A stretch of 64,000 nt of DNA from Clostridium magnum DSM 2767 (GTDB lineage: Bacteria > Bacillota > Clostridia > Clostridiales > Clostridiaceae): NCBI RefSeq assembly GCF_001623875.1, contig NZ_LWAE01000001.1, positions 62,001 to 126,000 on the forward strand, given 5' to 3'. This document shows positions 54,335 through 63,888 of the stretch, piece after piece (position 1 is the first letter of the stretch; each line of letters begins with the position of its first letter). The notes below the pieces were generated by a model that saw nothing but the letters and a program-made list of their open reading frames with translations, made no database searches and was not told the origin of the DNA. Position numbers and translations under genes: made by a program.

Positions 54335-54745
54335 ATGGTTATTTCAATAAGTCAACAATTCTGGTTGGTAGTATTTAGTATAACTGCAGGGATAATAACA
54401 GGAGTGTTATTTGATTCATATAGATTAATAAGGGGATTTAGTAATGTCAATAAAGTTATAGTATTTATAGAAGATACACTATTTTGGGTTTTTACAGCAA
54501 TAGTGGTATTTGCATTCCTAGTATATGAAAATTATGCTTACATAGGTATGTATGTATACATGTGTATCGCTATAGGTGTGTATTTGTATATAAGAGTATT
54601 TAGTAAATTTTATATAAGTTCTCAATATAAGATTCTAAAGTTCCTAGGAAAAATCGCGAGAGTGGCTAAAAACTGGATATTATACCCTTTTCAGTTTATA
54701 ATTTATACTTTTAAAAGAAAAAATAAAGGAAATTATAAAAAATAA
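54335..54745 (+). CDS. yabQ: Spore cortex biosynthesis protein YabQ
   Basis: This 136-residue membrane protein has about three or four hydrophobic helices (about 10-30, 45-60, 65-85) and a basic tail with KRKNKGNYKK. In Bacillus YabQ is needed for cortex formation and sits in the outer forespore membrane. AGAGGTT precedes the ATG. It is probably cotranscribed with yabP. Confidence 0.88.
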   Translation: MVISISQQFWLVVFSITAGIITGVLFDSYRLIRGFSNVNKVIVFIEDTLFWVFTAIVVFAFLVYENYAYIGMYVYMCIAIGVYLYIRVFSKFYISSQYKILKFLGKIARVAKNWILYPFQFIIYTFKRKNKGNYKK

Positions 54746-54827
54746 CTTGAAGAAAATTGAAAATCAAATTAAAATATAAATATGGTATTAATAAATATAT
54801 TCGCCTAGAGGAAAATGGTGATTATAC

Positions 54828-55100
54828 ATGAAGAAAAAGATTAAAGGAAAAAACATTATATTTGCTTTTCTACTATGTTATGTTTGTTATATATTTATAA
54901 ACCAACAGATTACTATGCATAAAATAAAAGATGACATTGCTAATAAAAAAATAGAAGAGCAAAACCTTAAAGAAAAAAATAAGAAATTACAGGATGAAGT
55001 TAAGATGTCTAAAACAGATATGTATATAGAGAAACTAGCTAGAGAAAGATTAGGTCTTACTAAACAAGGTGAGACTCCTGTAATAGATACTAAAAATTAA
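54828..55100 (+). CDS. divIC: Septum formation initiator family protein (DivIC/FtsB)
   Basis: This 90-residue bitopic protein has one membrane helix (about 8-26) and an extracytoplasmic coiled coil (about 30-65, rich in Lys/Glu/Asn), followed by YIEKLARERLGLTKQGE, the FtsB/DivIC signature. It forms the divisome bridge with FtsL and DivIB/FtsQ. The position between yabQ and yabR matches Bacillus. GGTGATT precedes the ATG. Confidence 0.92.
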   Translation: MKKKIKGKNIIFAFLLCYVCYIFINQQITMHKIKDDIANKKIEEQNLKEKNKKLQDEVKMSKTDMYIEKLARERLGLTKQGETPVIDTKN

Positions 55101-55163
55101 TATCTAGTTTGTAATTTTAAATTTATATAAACATTATTTTTATTAAGGAGGAGTCTTTTTAAT

Positions 55164-55574
55164 ATGACCTTAAAGGCAGGAAGCATACTAGAGGGTACAG
55201 TAGTTAACATTACTAGTTTTGGAGCTTTTGTAGATATTGATGGTAAAACAGGTTTAGTTCACATATCAGAGGTATCAGATACTTATGTAAAAAACATAAG
55301 AGATCATTTAAAAGAAAAAGACAAAGTAAAAGTTAAAGTGATTTCAGTAGATGAAAATGGTAAAATAAGCTTATCTATAAAACAAGCAATGCCAGAAAGA
55401 AAAACTGTAAAACCAGTAGAAATTGATTGGCAAAAAGAAAAGGGTAAGCAACCTCAAGGAAATTTCGAAGACAGATTGTCTAAATTTCTGAAGGATAGTG
55501 AAGAAAGGTTTCAAGATCTGAAAAAACATCAGGAATCTAGAGGTAGAGGATATAAAAGAACTTCAGGTTATTAG
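55164..55574 (+). CDS. yabR: S1 RNA-binding domain protein YabR
   Basis: This 136-residue protein has one S1 domain (1-75, GSILEGTVVNITSFGAFVDI) and a basic, Gln-rich tail (RGRGYKRTS). S1 domains bind RNA; related general stress protein 13 interacts with ribosomes, but the function here is not established. AAGGAGGAG precedes the ATG. It follows divIC as in Bacillus and precedes the tRNA array. Confidence 0.9.
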   Translation: MTLKAGSILEGTVVNITSFGAFVDIDGKTGLVHISEVSDTYVKNIRDHLKEKDKVKVKVISVDENGKISLSIKQAMPERKTVKPVEIDWQKEKGKQPQGNFEDRLSKFLKDSEERFQDLKKHQESRGRGYKRTSGY

Positions 55575-55579
55575 AATAT

Positions 55580-55608
55580 AGAGAGGCTAATCTTAGCCTC
55601 TTTTATAT
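55580..55608 (+). terminator. Rho-independent terminator of yabR
   Basis: A 9-bp stem (55582-55590 with 55593-55601) is followed by TTTTATATT. Confidence 0.85.
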
Positions 55609-55666
55609 TATTTCTTTGATTCTACTAGCAATATACCTTTTAAAATAAAAAAGTTTTAAAAAGTAG

Positions 55667-55695
55667 TTGACAGTTGCAAAATCATGATATATAAT
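55667..55695 (+). promoter_or_regulatory. Consensus sigma-A promoter of the tRNA array
   Basis: TTGACA (55667-55672) and TATAAT (55690-55695) are perfect hexamers with 17-bp spacing. A hairpin GTTGTC/GACAAC (55703-55720) follows, then the first tRNA at 55733. A strong promoter fits stable RNA expression. Confidence 0.88.
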
Positions 55696-55732
55696 TGATT
55701 ATGTTGTCAGGTTAGACAACTTTAAAACAAAT

Positions 55733-55821
55733 GCTGGAGTGGCGGAACTGGCAGACGCACAGGACTTAAAATCCTGCGGGCTTTAAAACCCGTACCGGTT
55801 CGATTCCGGTCTTCAGCACCA
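55733..55821 (+). tRNA. tRNA-Leu(UAA)
   Basis: The gene is 89 nt with encoded CCA. The acceptor pairs GCTGGAG with CTTCAGC; a long variable arm marks class II; the anticodon is TAA (UAA). It is identical to the copy at 56015. Confidence 0.95.
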
Positions 55822-55825
55822 ATAT

Positions 55826-55901
<76 letters not shown>

Positions 55902-55913
55902 ATTTAATAACGT

Positions 55914-55990
55914 GGCGGAATAGCTCAGCTGGCTAGAGCATTCGGTTCATACCCGAAGTGTCGTAGGTTCAAGTCCTATTTCCGCTACCA
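55914..55990 (+). tRNA. tRNA-Met(CAU), elongator, copy 1
   Basis: The 77-nt gene has anticodon CAT, acceptor GGCGGAA/TTCCGCT and encoded CCA. It lacks the initiator mismatch. A lysidine-modified tRNA-Ile(CAU) also has CAT, but the sequence looks like elongator Met. Confidence 0.85.
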
Positions 55991-56014
55991 TATAAACCTT
56001 ATTTATTGCCAAAT

Positions 56015-56103
56015 GCTGGAGTGGCGGAACTGGCAGACGCACAGGACTTAAAATCCTGCGGGCTTTAAAACCCGTACCGGTTCGATTCCGGTCTTCAGCA
56101 CCA
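56015..56103 (+). tRNA. tRNA-Leu(UAA), second copy
   Basis: It is identical to the gene at 55733-55821, beginning a duplicated block. Confidence 0.95.
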
Positions 56104-56107
56104 ATAT

Positions 56108-56183
<76 letters not shown>

Positions 56184-56210
56184 ATTTAACAAATTAGTAA
56201 CAAACAATAT

Positions 56211-56286
<76 letters not shown>

Positions 56287-56298
56287 ATTTAATAATAT

Positions 56299-56375
56299 GG
56301 CGGAATAGCTCAGCTGGCTAGAGCATTCGGTTCATACCCGAAGTGTCGTAGGTTCAAGTCCTATTTCCGCTACCA
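56299..56375 (+). tRNA. tRNA-Met(CAU), elongator, copy 2
   Basis: It matches the copy at 55914-55990, and its 12-nt spacer differs from the first only at two bases. It is the last tRNA in the array. Confidence 0.85.
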
Positions 56376-56383
56376 TATATATG

Positions 56384-56418
56384 AATAACTTGTGATTTTA
56401 TCACAAGTTATTTTTTTA
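56384..56418 (+). terminator. Rho-independent terminator of the tRNA array
   Basis: A 12-bp stem (56384-56395 with 56401-56412) is followed by a run of T. It lies eight bases after the last tRNA. Confidence 0.93.
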
Positions 56419-56621
56419 TCTTGAGAAATACATTAAAATTCAAAATTTAAGCTGATTAAGAAGATATATATAGTATGATGTTGAAATTTAATAACAATAC
56501 CTATTATGTGACATTGAAAGTAATGAGATTTACTTTTTTTAACCTTAATTGTCTAAAAGAAATGTTAAGCAAAAAACTTAGAACTAAATGTCCTAAAAAA
56601 AATAAATATTCATATCACCTT

Positions 56622-56654
56622 ATGACATTTATTTCCAAATACGCTTGCTATAAT
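56622..56654 (+). promoter_or_regulatory. Candidate spoIIE promoter with 21-bp spacing
   Basis: ATGACA (56622-56627) and consensus TATAAT (56649-56654) are 21 bp apart. The same long spacing is known for Spo0A-activated sigma-A promoters spoIIE and spoIIG of B. subtilis. Weak TGTC-type 0A-box-like sequences lie upstream (for example 56589-56595). The rest of the 56419-56687 gap shows nothing I can name. Confidence 0.55.
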
Positions 56655-56687
56655 AGAGAAAGAATTCTATAAGGTGGGTGGTATGTA

Positions 56688-59075
56688 ATGCAATATGGGG
56701 TGGAACTATTTCCGTACCAAAGAGTAAAAGAAATAAAGACAGAAGAGGAAAAGCAGAGGTTTGAAGATTTACCAATGTTATTTATGATGGTCACTTACTT
56801 CTTAGCAGGGCTTCTTGTGGGGAGAGTGCTTATGGTAAATCTTATGGCTCCATTTGGAGTAGCCTTCTTAATTGCTGTAATATCTTGTGAAGAAGGAAAA
56901 GTACCATTAGTAGCAGGGTGTGGTACCCTTTTAGGTTATATTTCTCTTTACAATAATGTAAGGTATTTGCCAATGTATTTTGTAGTAACTGGTACATTGA
57001 TAATAGTAACTTACGTAGTAAAGAATATAGAGAAAAAGAAGAGATTGCTATTAGTATTCGCTACAGTTTTTTTGGAGATTTTGTTCTATAAGTTATTAAT
57101 TGTTAACGTTTCGATAGGAGTAGCTTTTGTAAATTCTTTTTTTGAAGTTACATGTATCTTCCCATTATATTTTATTATTAATTATTCTATAATATGCTTT
57201 AAAGAATTAAAAACTAGACATTTATATAGCAGTGAGGAAGTAATTAGTATGGCTATAACAGTCTCTTTGGTTATCGCTGGTACTTGGGGGACAAGCATTT
57301 ATGGAGTCTCGATAAGAAACATCATAGCACTAGCATTTGTACTTGTGGTTGGGTATGTTAAGGGAAGTTCTGCTGGTGCAGCGTCGGGTATAGCTATGGG
57401 AACCATAATAGGGATAACCTCAAATGATATGATTATATTTGTGGGGGTATATGGGTTATGTGGACTTGTATCTGGAATATTTAAAGAAACTGGAAAAATA
57501 ATGAGCGGTATATCGTATTTGGTAGCTTTTGCAGTATTAAAGATGTATTCGGATATAGGAGTTCAGTTTAAGGTTATAGAAGTAATTATAAGTTGTATGG
57601 TATTTGTTGTAGTACCCCAAAAAATCTATAGAAAGTTAGAATTAGAATTAGACTGGCAGAAAAAACAAGAGCATCTTAGGGAAAACTATGCGGAAAAGAT
57701 TAAAGAAATATTAGTAGATAAGTTAAACAGTTTTACCAGTGTTCTTAAAAATATGTCAGAAACACTAGGAAAGCTAGCGGATAATGACAAACTTACTATG
57801 AAAAACAAAAGCAGTGCTTTAATAGAAAATCTTGCGGACAGAGTTTGTTCAAATTGTGATATGCAGTCAATGTGTTGGAAGAGAGAAAGCTTTTATACTT
57901 ATAGCGCATTTGGTGAGCTAATACAGAACTATCAAGAAAAGAAAAAGGACATACCAAAGGAACTTGAACGAAAATGCACAAAAAGGTATGCTCTTAATAA
58001 AATTACAGAGGAAATTGTTAATAATCATATAATCAATGAAATGTGGAGAAACAGATTAAGTGAATGTAGAGAACTTTTATCACAACAAATAAATAATATG
58101 GGTAACTCTATATCAGAAATAGTAGAAGAGTTTAATATGGATATAAATTTTAATGCTGATGTAGAAAACAATATAAGGAGAATACTGAATAAAAATAATA
58201 TACAATATAGAGATGTATTTTGTTTTAACAATAAAAATAATAGACTTGTAATAAAGTTATCTATGGAAGCTTGCGGTGGCAAACAATTATGTATAAAGGA
58301 GATTTTGCCTTTGATTAACAAGACAACAGGGAAGTGCATGTGTGTAAGTGATGAAGGTTGTAACATAGACACTTTAATGAAATGCTGCAATGTAACCTTT
58401 GAAGAAACACCTAAGTATCATGTGGCTACTTATGTAGGTGGAAGTTGTAAAGAAGGCGAAAAGTGTAATGGAGACAGTTATAGTTTTAGTAAGTTATCAG
58501 ATGGAACTTATATGACAATTATTAGTGATGGAATGGGGTCAGGTCCTCAAGCTGATCGAGAAAGTAGTGCTGCAGTAGAGCTTATCGAAAACTTTGCCAA
58601 GGCAGGCTTTAATAAACTTACAGCTATAAATACGGTGAACTCTATAATGACAATTAAGTTCTCTCAAGATGAAAAATTCTCTACTTTAGATTTAAGCAGT
58701 ATAGATTTATATGAAGGAGAAATAGATTTCATGAAAGTGGGTGCGGTCGCTAGTTTTATAAAGAGAGGAGAAGATGTTGAGGTAATAAACTCTAAAACTT
58801 TACCTATAGGTATTTTGGATAATCCTGATATTGATATAACAAAAAAGAAAATTAAAAATGGAGATTTTATAATAATGTTAAGTGATGGAGTTTTAGATTA
58901 TGAAAGTGAAGAGGCTGGTAAAGTTGATTGGATTGTGGAATTTCTGAAGAATTCAAAACATAATGATGCAAAAGAATTATGTGAAGACATTATAAAAAAG
59001 GCCAAAGAATTGAGTGGAGGTAAGGTAAAGGATGATATGACTGTAGTGGTGGAAAAGGTATATAGCTTATATTAG
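56688..59075 (+). CDS. spoIIE: Stage II sporulation protein E, serine/threonine phosphatase
   Basis: This 795-residue membrane phosphatase dephosphorylates SpoIIAA and so activates sigma-F in the forespore; it also helps shape the polar septum. About ten membrane helices lie in residues 25-320, followed by a coiled regulatory region with cysteines (CSNCDMQSMCWKRE) and a PP2C domain (about 590-795) with SDGMGSGPQADRES near 615 and IMLSDGVLDYE. GGTGGGTGG precedes the ATG. The position after yabR and tRNAs is as in Bacillus. Confidence 0.96.
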   Translation: MQYGVELFPYQRVKEIKTEEEKQRFEDLPMLFMMVTYFLAGLLVGRVLMVNLMAPFGVAFLIAVISCEEGKVPLVAGCGTLLGYISLYNNVRYLPMYFVVTGTLIIVTYVVKNIEKKKRLLLVFATVFLEILFYKLLIVNVSIGVAFVNSFFEVTCIFPLYFIINYSIICFKELKTRHLYSSEEVISMAITVSLVIAGTWGTSIYGVSIRNIIALAFVLVVGYVKGSSAGAASGIAMGTIIGITSNDMIIFVGVYGLCGLVSGIFKETGKIMSGISYLVAFAVLKMYSDIGVQFKVIEVIISCMVFVVVPQKIYRKLELELDWQKKQEHLRENYAEKIKEILVDKLNSFTSVLKNMSETLGKLADNDKLTMKNKSSALIENLADRVCSNCDMQSMCWKRESFYTYSAFGELIQNYQEKKKDIPKELERKCTKRYALNKITEEIVNNHIINEMWRNRLSECRELLSQQINNMGNSISEIVEEFNMDINFNADVENNIRRILNKNNIQYRDVFCFNNKNNRLVIKLSMEACGGKQLCIKEILPLINKTTGKCMCVSDEGCNIDTLMKCCNVTFEETPKYHVATYVGGSCKEGEKCNGDSYSFSKLSDGTYMTIISDGMGSGPQADRESSAAVELIENFAKAGFNKLTAINTVNSIMTIKFSQDEKFSTLDLSSIDLYEGEIDFMKVGAVASFIKRGEDVEVINSKTLPIGILDNPDIDITKKKIKNGDFIIMLSDGVLDYESEEAGKVDWIVEFLKNSKHNDAKELCEDIIKKAKELSGGKVKDDMTVVVEKVYSLY

Positions 59076-59185
59076 CTTAAAACAAAAATTAAATATGCAT
59101 TCCTGATGATTACCCTATCTAATACTTCAAGCTTCTCTAAATCGTACTTTATAAGTAAGTACGTCTCTAGATTCCTTCAAGCAAG

Positions 59186-59226
59186 AATCAGATGGGATTT
59201 AAAATCCCATCTGATTTGAATTTCTT
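59186..59226 (+). terminator. Terminator in the spoIIE-tilS gap
   Basis: A 13-bp stem (59186-59198 with 59204-59216) is followed by a T-rich stretch. Another small inverted repeat (around 59144-59160) lies upstream. The gap of 300 bp also carries a TATAAT-like element near 59272 that could start tilS transcription. Confidence 0.75.
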
Positions 59227-59378
59227 TTTATATGTGTATTTAATTTTGTAGATTCTTATGTTATGTTTTGTGTATAATAGTAAATTGTCATAGTATTAAC
59301 TCTACATAACCGATATAATTATGATATAATAATGTATTATATTGTTGCTAAAATAAACTACTTTAGGAAGTGTTTGAT

Positions 59379-60767
59379 TTGATAGACAGTGCGTTAAAAA
59401 CCATAATAGAGAATAATATGTTTCATAAAGGAGACAGGGTAATAGTTGCTGTTTCTGGAGGTCCGGATTCTATAGCGCTTTTACATGTATTATATAAGCT
59501 GAAAGAAGAATTACATATAAGTCTTTATGTAGCTCACATAAATCATGGGTTAAGAGGAATAGAATCGGATAAGGATGAAGAATATGTGGGAAAGGTTTGT
59601 AAAGATTTAAACATAGAATTTAGAAGTAAAAAAGTAGACATAAATGAAATATCTAGGCTTAGAAATATGTCTTCTGAAAGTGCAGGTAGAGAAGTCAGAT
59701 ATGAATTTTTTAAGGAATTAGTGAAGAGATTTTCTGCTCAAAAAGTAGCAATTGCACACAATGCTAATGATCAAGCTGAAACAATTCTTATGAGAATTAT
59801 GAGAGGAACGGGGATGGATGGCCTAATTGGAATAAGACCGGTAAGAGATGATATTTTTGTAAGACCCTTAATAAATTGCACCAGAGATGAGATAGAGCAA
59901 TATTGTTTAGAAAATAAACTTAATCCTAGAATAGATAAAACAAATTTAGAAGCTATATATTCTAGGAACAAGGTGAGACTACAGTTAATACCTTATATAC
60001 AGGAGAATTTTAATAAGGATATTATACAGGGTTTAAATAGATTATCTGATACTATAAAGATAGATAATGATTATATAGAAGCAATTTCTAAAGAAAAATA
60101 TAAAAAATATTGTGACACTAATGAGGAAAAGGTTATAATATCTAAGGAAGCTTTTTGGGAACATCAATCAATAATCACAAGAATTATAAGATTAGCTATT
60201 CAGAATCTAGTGGGAAACCTATATAACTTCGAAAGGATTCATATTTACGATATAATACGCATACAAAGATGTTCTACAGGTAAAGAATTAAATCTTCCAG
60301 GCAATGTATACAGTATAAATAACTACGGTGACATAGTTATTACTAGAGATAAAAAACAAAATATAAAAGCAAGATCTGAAGAATATATATTATGTAATGG
60401 GGTAAATGTAATTGAAGATGCTAATATAAAAGTCAGTATTAGAGTAATTAACATGGAAGAAAAAACAGATTTCAAACATAATAAGTGGATTAAATACTTT
60501 GATTACGATAAAATAAAAGGAGATATAACTCTAAGGTTTAGAAGAGATGGAGATAGATTTACGCCTTTAGGTATGAGTGGAAGTAAAAAATTAAAAGATT
60601 TATTTATAGACTTAAAGATACCTAAGGAAGAAAGAAATGAGATTCCTCTTATTTGTTTTGGCGCAAGTATAGCTTGGATTACCGGATATAGAGTAAGTGA
60701 AATTTTTAAAGTTGATGAAAATACTAAAAATATTTTAGAAGTAAAAATTGAAAGAGAGGAATTTTAG
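59379..60767 (+). CDS. tilS: tRNA(Ile)-lysidine synthetase
   Basis: This enzyme changes C34 of tRNA-Ile(CAU) to lysidine, giving AUA reading. The ATP-pyrophosphatase P-loop is SGGPDS near residue 26, followed by AHINHGLRGIESD and AHNANDQAETILMRI; the C-terminal domains extend to 462-465 residues, a usual length. TTG 59379 is the likely start, 8 bp after AGGAAG; GTG 59370 is in frame but overlaps that site. Order with hpt and ftsH is as in Bacillus. Confidence 0.93.
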   Translation: MIDSALKTIIENNMFHKGDRVIVAVSGGPDSIALLHVLYKLKEELHISLYVAHINHGLRGIESDKDEEYVGKVCKDLNIEFRSKKVDINEISRLRNMSSESAGREVRYEFFKELVKRFSAQKVAIAHNANDQAETILMRIMRGTGMDGLIGIRPVRDDIFVRPLINCTRDEIEQYCLENKLNPRIDKTNLEAIYSRNKVRLQLIPYIQENFNKDIIQGLNRLSDTIKIDNDYIEAISKEKYKKYCDTNEEKVIISKEAFWEHQSIITRIIRLAIQNLVGNLYNFERIHIYDIIRIQRCSTGKELNLPGNVYSINNYGDIVITRDKKQNIKARSEEYILCNGVNVIEDANIKVSIRVINMEEKTDFKHNKWIKYFDYDKIKGDITLRFRRDGDRFTPLGMSGSKKLKDLFIDLKIPKEERNEIPLICFGASIAWITGYRVSEIFKVDENTKNILEVKIEREEF

Positions 60768-60768
60768 T

Positions 60769-61314
60769 ATGAGCAGCATGAGAGAAGATGTTAAAGAGGT
60801 ATTGTTTTCAGAAGACCAACTAAGAGAAAAGATTAGAGAAATAGGGGAACAAATTAGTAGAGATTATAAAGATAAGGATTTACTACTTGTAGGAATATTA
60901 AAGGGGTCGGTTCCTTTTATGGCTGACTTATTAAAGGAAATAACAATTCCTTGTATTATGGATTTTATGGCAGTATCAAGCTATGGGAATTCTTCAAAAA
61001 CATCTGGAGTTGTTAGGATACTGAAGGATTTGGACTTTGAAATAGAAAACAAACACGTATTAATAGTGGAAGACATAATAGATTCAGGAATAACGTTATC
61101 TTACTTAACAGATTATTTAAGGGGAAGAGGTGCAGAAAGTATAGAAATAGCAGCACTTTTAAATAAACCAGAAGGTAGGAAGGTTGAAATAAGTGCTAAA
61201 TACATAGGTTTTGGGGTTCCCGATGAGTTTTTGGTTGGATATGGATTAGATTATGCAGAAAAGTATAGAAATTTACCTTATATAGGTATTTTGAAGGAGG
61301 AAGTTTATAAATAA
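60769..61314 (+). CDS. hpt: Hypoxanthine phosphoribosyltransferase
   Basis: This 181-residue enzyme salvages hypoxanthine and guanine with PRPP. The PRPP loop is VEDIIDSGITL (about residue 98), preceded by LLLVGILKGSVPFMADL and DFMAVSSYG. The start is ATG 60769, with GAGAGGAA upstream inside the tilS end; the frame to 60748 begins with TTG in that site. It begins one base after the tilS stop codon and is translationally linked. Confidence 0.95.
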   Translation: MSSMREDVKEVLFSEDQLREKIREIGEQISRDYKDKDLLLVGILKGSVPFMADLLKEITIPCIMDFMAVSSYGNSSKTSGVVRILKDLDFEIENKHVLIVEDIIDSGITLSYLTDYLRGRGAESIEIAALLNKPEGRKVEISAKYIGFGVPDEFLVGYGLDYAEKYRNLPYIGILKEEVYK

Positions 61315-61395
61315 TTAATGGTAAATTTATTGTAAAGGAATTTTCCTTATGATACAATTTTACAATATAAAACTAGAAAGAGAGGGGGGCCTGTA

Positions 61396-63198
61396 ATGAA
61401 AAAATTTTCAAGTGCAACGGCCTGGGTTATAGTATTTGTATTAGTAATACTTGCAGCTTTAATGCTTGTAAGAACTAACGAAAGTTCAACAGCTATTAGT
61501 TTTAATCAATTCCAAAAATATTGGATAGATAACAATATAAAAAGTTTTCAGGTAAGGGAAGATAAGATGACTATAGATGGTACTCTAAAGGATGGTACAC
61601 GGTATGAAACAGTGGTTCCATCTGAAAGATTGTTTCAATTTATAGGAGATCATCCAAAGAACGGAGATGTTCAGGAGGTTTATGTTAAGCCTGCAACAGT
61701 TCCTATGTGGATACAATACTTACCTACAGTACTTTTAATACTTATGCTTGTAGCATTTTGGTTTATGTTTATGCAGCAATCTCAAGGCGGCGGTGGAAAC
61801 CGAAATGTTATGAATTTTGGTAAAAGTAGGGCTAAAATGGCGACGCCGGATAAGAAAAAGGTTACTTTTGAGGATGTTGCGGGAGCTGATGAAGAAAAAG
61901 CTGAATTAGCAGAGATAGTAGATTTCTTAAAACAACCAAAGAGATATATTGAGATGGGGGCTAGAATCCCGAAAGGAGTTCTACTTGTAGGGCCACCTGG
62001 AACAGGTAAGACTCTTCTTGCTAAAGCTATAGCGGGAGAAGCTGGAGTTCCTTTTTTCAGCATATCAGGTTCAGACTTTGTTGAGATGTTTGTTGGTGTT
62101 GGTGCTTCCAGAGTTAGAGACTTATTTGATCAAGCAAAGAAGAATTCTCCGTGTATTATATTTATAGATGAAATAGATGCTGTAGGAAGGCAAAGAGGAG
62201 CGGGACTTGGCGGTGGTCATGATGAAAGGGAGCAAACTTTAAATCAGTTGCTAGTTGAAATGGATGGGTTTGGAGCTAATGAAGGGATAATAATGATAGC
62301 GGCAACTAATAGGCCAGATATATTAGATCCAGCGCTTTTAAGACCGGGAAGATTTGATAGGCAAATATTGGTTGGAGCTCCAGATGTTAAAGGAAGAGAA
62401 GAAATTCTTAAAGTTCATTCAAAAAATAAACCTTTAGCAGAAGAAGTTAAGATGAATATCCTTGCAAAAAGAACTCCAGGATTTACGGGGGCTGATCTTG
62501 AAAACTTAATGAATGAATCTGCACTTTTAGCAGTTAGAAAGAGTAAGAATTTAATAGGAATGGAAGAGCTTGAAGAAGCCGTAACTAGAGTAATAGCGGG
62601 ACCTGAAAAGAAAAGCAGAGTTATTGCAGAAGAAGATAGAAGACTTACTGCGTATCACGAAGCTGGTCACGCTGTAGTTATGAAATTGCTGCCTACTGCA
62701 GATCCTGTTCATCAAATAAGTATCATACCAAGAGGGATGGCAGGAGGATATACAATGCATCTTCCAGAAAAGGATACTGCATATATGTCTAAGACTAAAC
62801 TAGAGGATGAAATAGTTGGACTTCTTGGAGGAAGAGTTGCTGAAAAACTTATAATAGGAGACATAAGTACTGGAGCTAAGAATGATATAGATAGAGCAAC
62901 AACTATTGCAAGAAAAATGGTTATGGATTATGGAATGAGTGGCCTAGGTCCGATAGCCTTTGGATCAGGGCATGATGAAGTCTTCTTAGGGAGAGATTTA
63001 GGTAAAGGTAGAAACTTCAGTGAGGAAGTTGCTTTTGAAATTGATAAAGAAATAAGGAAGTTTATTGATGAAGGCTATAAAGAGGCAGAAACACTTCTTT
63101 CTGACAATTTAACAAAGCTTCATGCAGTAGCGAAAGCTCTTCTTGAAAAAGAAAAACTTGAAGCGAATGAATTTGAAGAAATATTTAATCAAGCATAA
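61396..63198 (+). CDS. ftsH: ATP-dependent zinc metalloprotease FtsH
   Basis: This 600-residue membrane protease degrades misfolded membrane proteins and regulators. Two helices (about 8-25 and 110-130) flank an external loop. The AAA+ domain has Walker A GPPGTGKT (about residue 200), Walker [11 protein letters not shown] and the SRH arginine region RPGRFDRQ. The zinc site is HEAGH (about 423) with a further Asp near 498. GAGGGGGGCC precedes the ATG. The location after hpt is conserved in Firmicutes. Confidence 0.97.
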   Translation: MKKFSSATAWVIVFVLVILAALMLVRTNESSTAISFNQFQKYWIDNNIKSFQVREDKMTIDGTLKDGTRYETVVPSERLFQFIGDHPKNGDVQEVYVKPATVPMWIQYLPTVLLILMLVAFWFMFMQQSQGGGGNRNVMNFGKSRAKMATPDKKKVTFEDVAGADEEKAELAEIVDFLKQPKRYIEMGARIPKGVLLVGPPGTGKTLLAKAIAGEAGVPFFSISGSDFVEMFVGVGASRVRDLFDQAKKNSPCIIFIDEIDAVGRQRGAGLGGGHDEREQTLNQLLVEMDGFGANEGIIMIAATNRPDILDPALLRPGRFDRQILVGAPDVKGREEILKVHSKNKPLAEEVKMNILAKRTPGFTGADLENLMNESALLAVRKSKNLIGMEELEEAVTRVIAGPEKKSRVIAEEDRRLTAYHEAGHAVVMKLLPTADPVHQISIIPRGMAGGYTMHLPEKDTAYMSKTKLEDEIVGLLGGRVAEKLIIGDISTGAKNDIDRATTIARKMVMDYGMSGLGPIAFGSGHDEVFLGRDLGKGRNFSEEVAFEIDKEIRKFIDEGYKEAETLLSDNLTKLHAVAKALLEKEKLEANEFEEIFNQA

Positions 63199-63213
63199 TA
63201 GTTATGTACAATG

Positions 63214-63242
63214 AATAGAGGCAAAATTGCCTCTATTTTTAT
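63214..63242 (+). terminator. Rho-independent terminator of ftsH
   Basis: An 11-bp stem (63214-63224 with 63227-63237) is followed by TTTTTATTTT. Confidence 0.9.
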
Positions 63243-63345
63243 TTTGTGAAATATATGTTAAAAATTTCATAAAAATGATATAATTAAAATGTATGTCTAG
63301 ATCAAATTTTTTTAAATTAAAATTTAAGTGAAATGAGATGATTAT

Positions 63346-63732
63346 ATGGAGTTTAATGTAAGAGAAGGCATGACAGCGGCCATGGAAATATATGTAACCG
63401 AAAATGATACAGCAATCAAGCTAGGTTCGGGAAATTTAAGAGTACTAGCTACACCGGCTATGATAGCGCTTATGGAAAATACATCAAAAAGCAGTGTAGA
63501 TTTACACCTTCCTTTTGGCTATACTACCGTTGGGATAGATCTAAATATAAAGCATATTAAGGCTTCAACTGTTGGGATGAAAATAAGATGTGAAGCTCAT
63601 TTAATAAAAGTTGAAGATAAAAAGCTTTTTTTTAAGGTTCAAGCATGGGACGAAACAGGAAAAATCGGAGAAGGAAATCATACTAGATACATAGTAAATA
63701 GCGAAGAGTTTATGAAAAAGATACAATTATAA
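63346..63732 (+). CDS. Hotdog-fold thioesterase, FlK (fluoroacetyl-CoA thioesterase-like) family
   Basis: This 128-residue protein has a hotdog fold with LATPAMIALMENTS, the motif around the Thr/Glu dyad of FlK, and GYTTVGIDLNIKHI followed by KIRCEAHL. FlK of Streptomyces hydrolyses fluoroacetyl-CoA; relatives without that context are thioesterases of unknown acyl substrate. It is a single gene between ftsH and coaX, with GAGATGATT before the ATG, and may link to CoA use next to coaX (inferred). Confidence 0.85.
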   Translation: MEFNVREGMTAAMEIYVTENDTAIKLGSGNLRVLATPAMIALMENTSKSSVDLHLPFGYTTVGIDLNIKHIKASTVGMKIRCEAHLIKVEDKKLFFKVQAWDETGKIGEGNHTRYIVNSEEFMKKIQL

Positions 63733-63806
63733 CTTACATAGAAGGACCTTATCTTGACAAACAGAATTAAATTGATAAAATTAAATTGATAATAATATGG
63801 GTATAC

Positions 63807-63834
63807 TATAGGGCAGCCTTAAAGCTGCCCTATA
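63807..63834 (+). terminator. Probable terminator of the thioesterase gene
   Basis: An 11-bp stem (63807-63817 with 63824-63834) encloses CTTAAA. The T tract is poor, so strength is uncertain. Confidence 0.7.
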
Positions 63835-63888
63835 ATTATGTAATATAAATTATAAATGATTTATGTTTTAAGGAAGGCGGTGTGTTGA

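Noticed and set aside
55914..55990. tRNA-Ile(CAU) with lysidine instead of tRNA-Met
   Set aside because: The tilS gene shows that such a tRNA exists in the genome, but this sequence has elongator Met features; it cannot be fully excluded without comparison.
56475..56672. 65-residue plus-strand frame before spoIIE
   Set aside because: It has no ribosome binding site, an unstructured Lys/Asn-rich sequence, and overlaps the probable spoIIE promoter.
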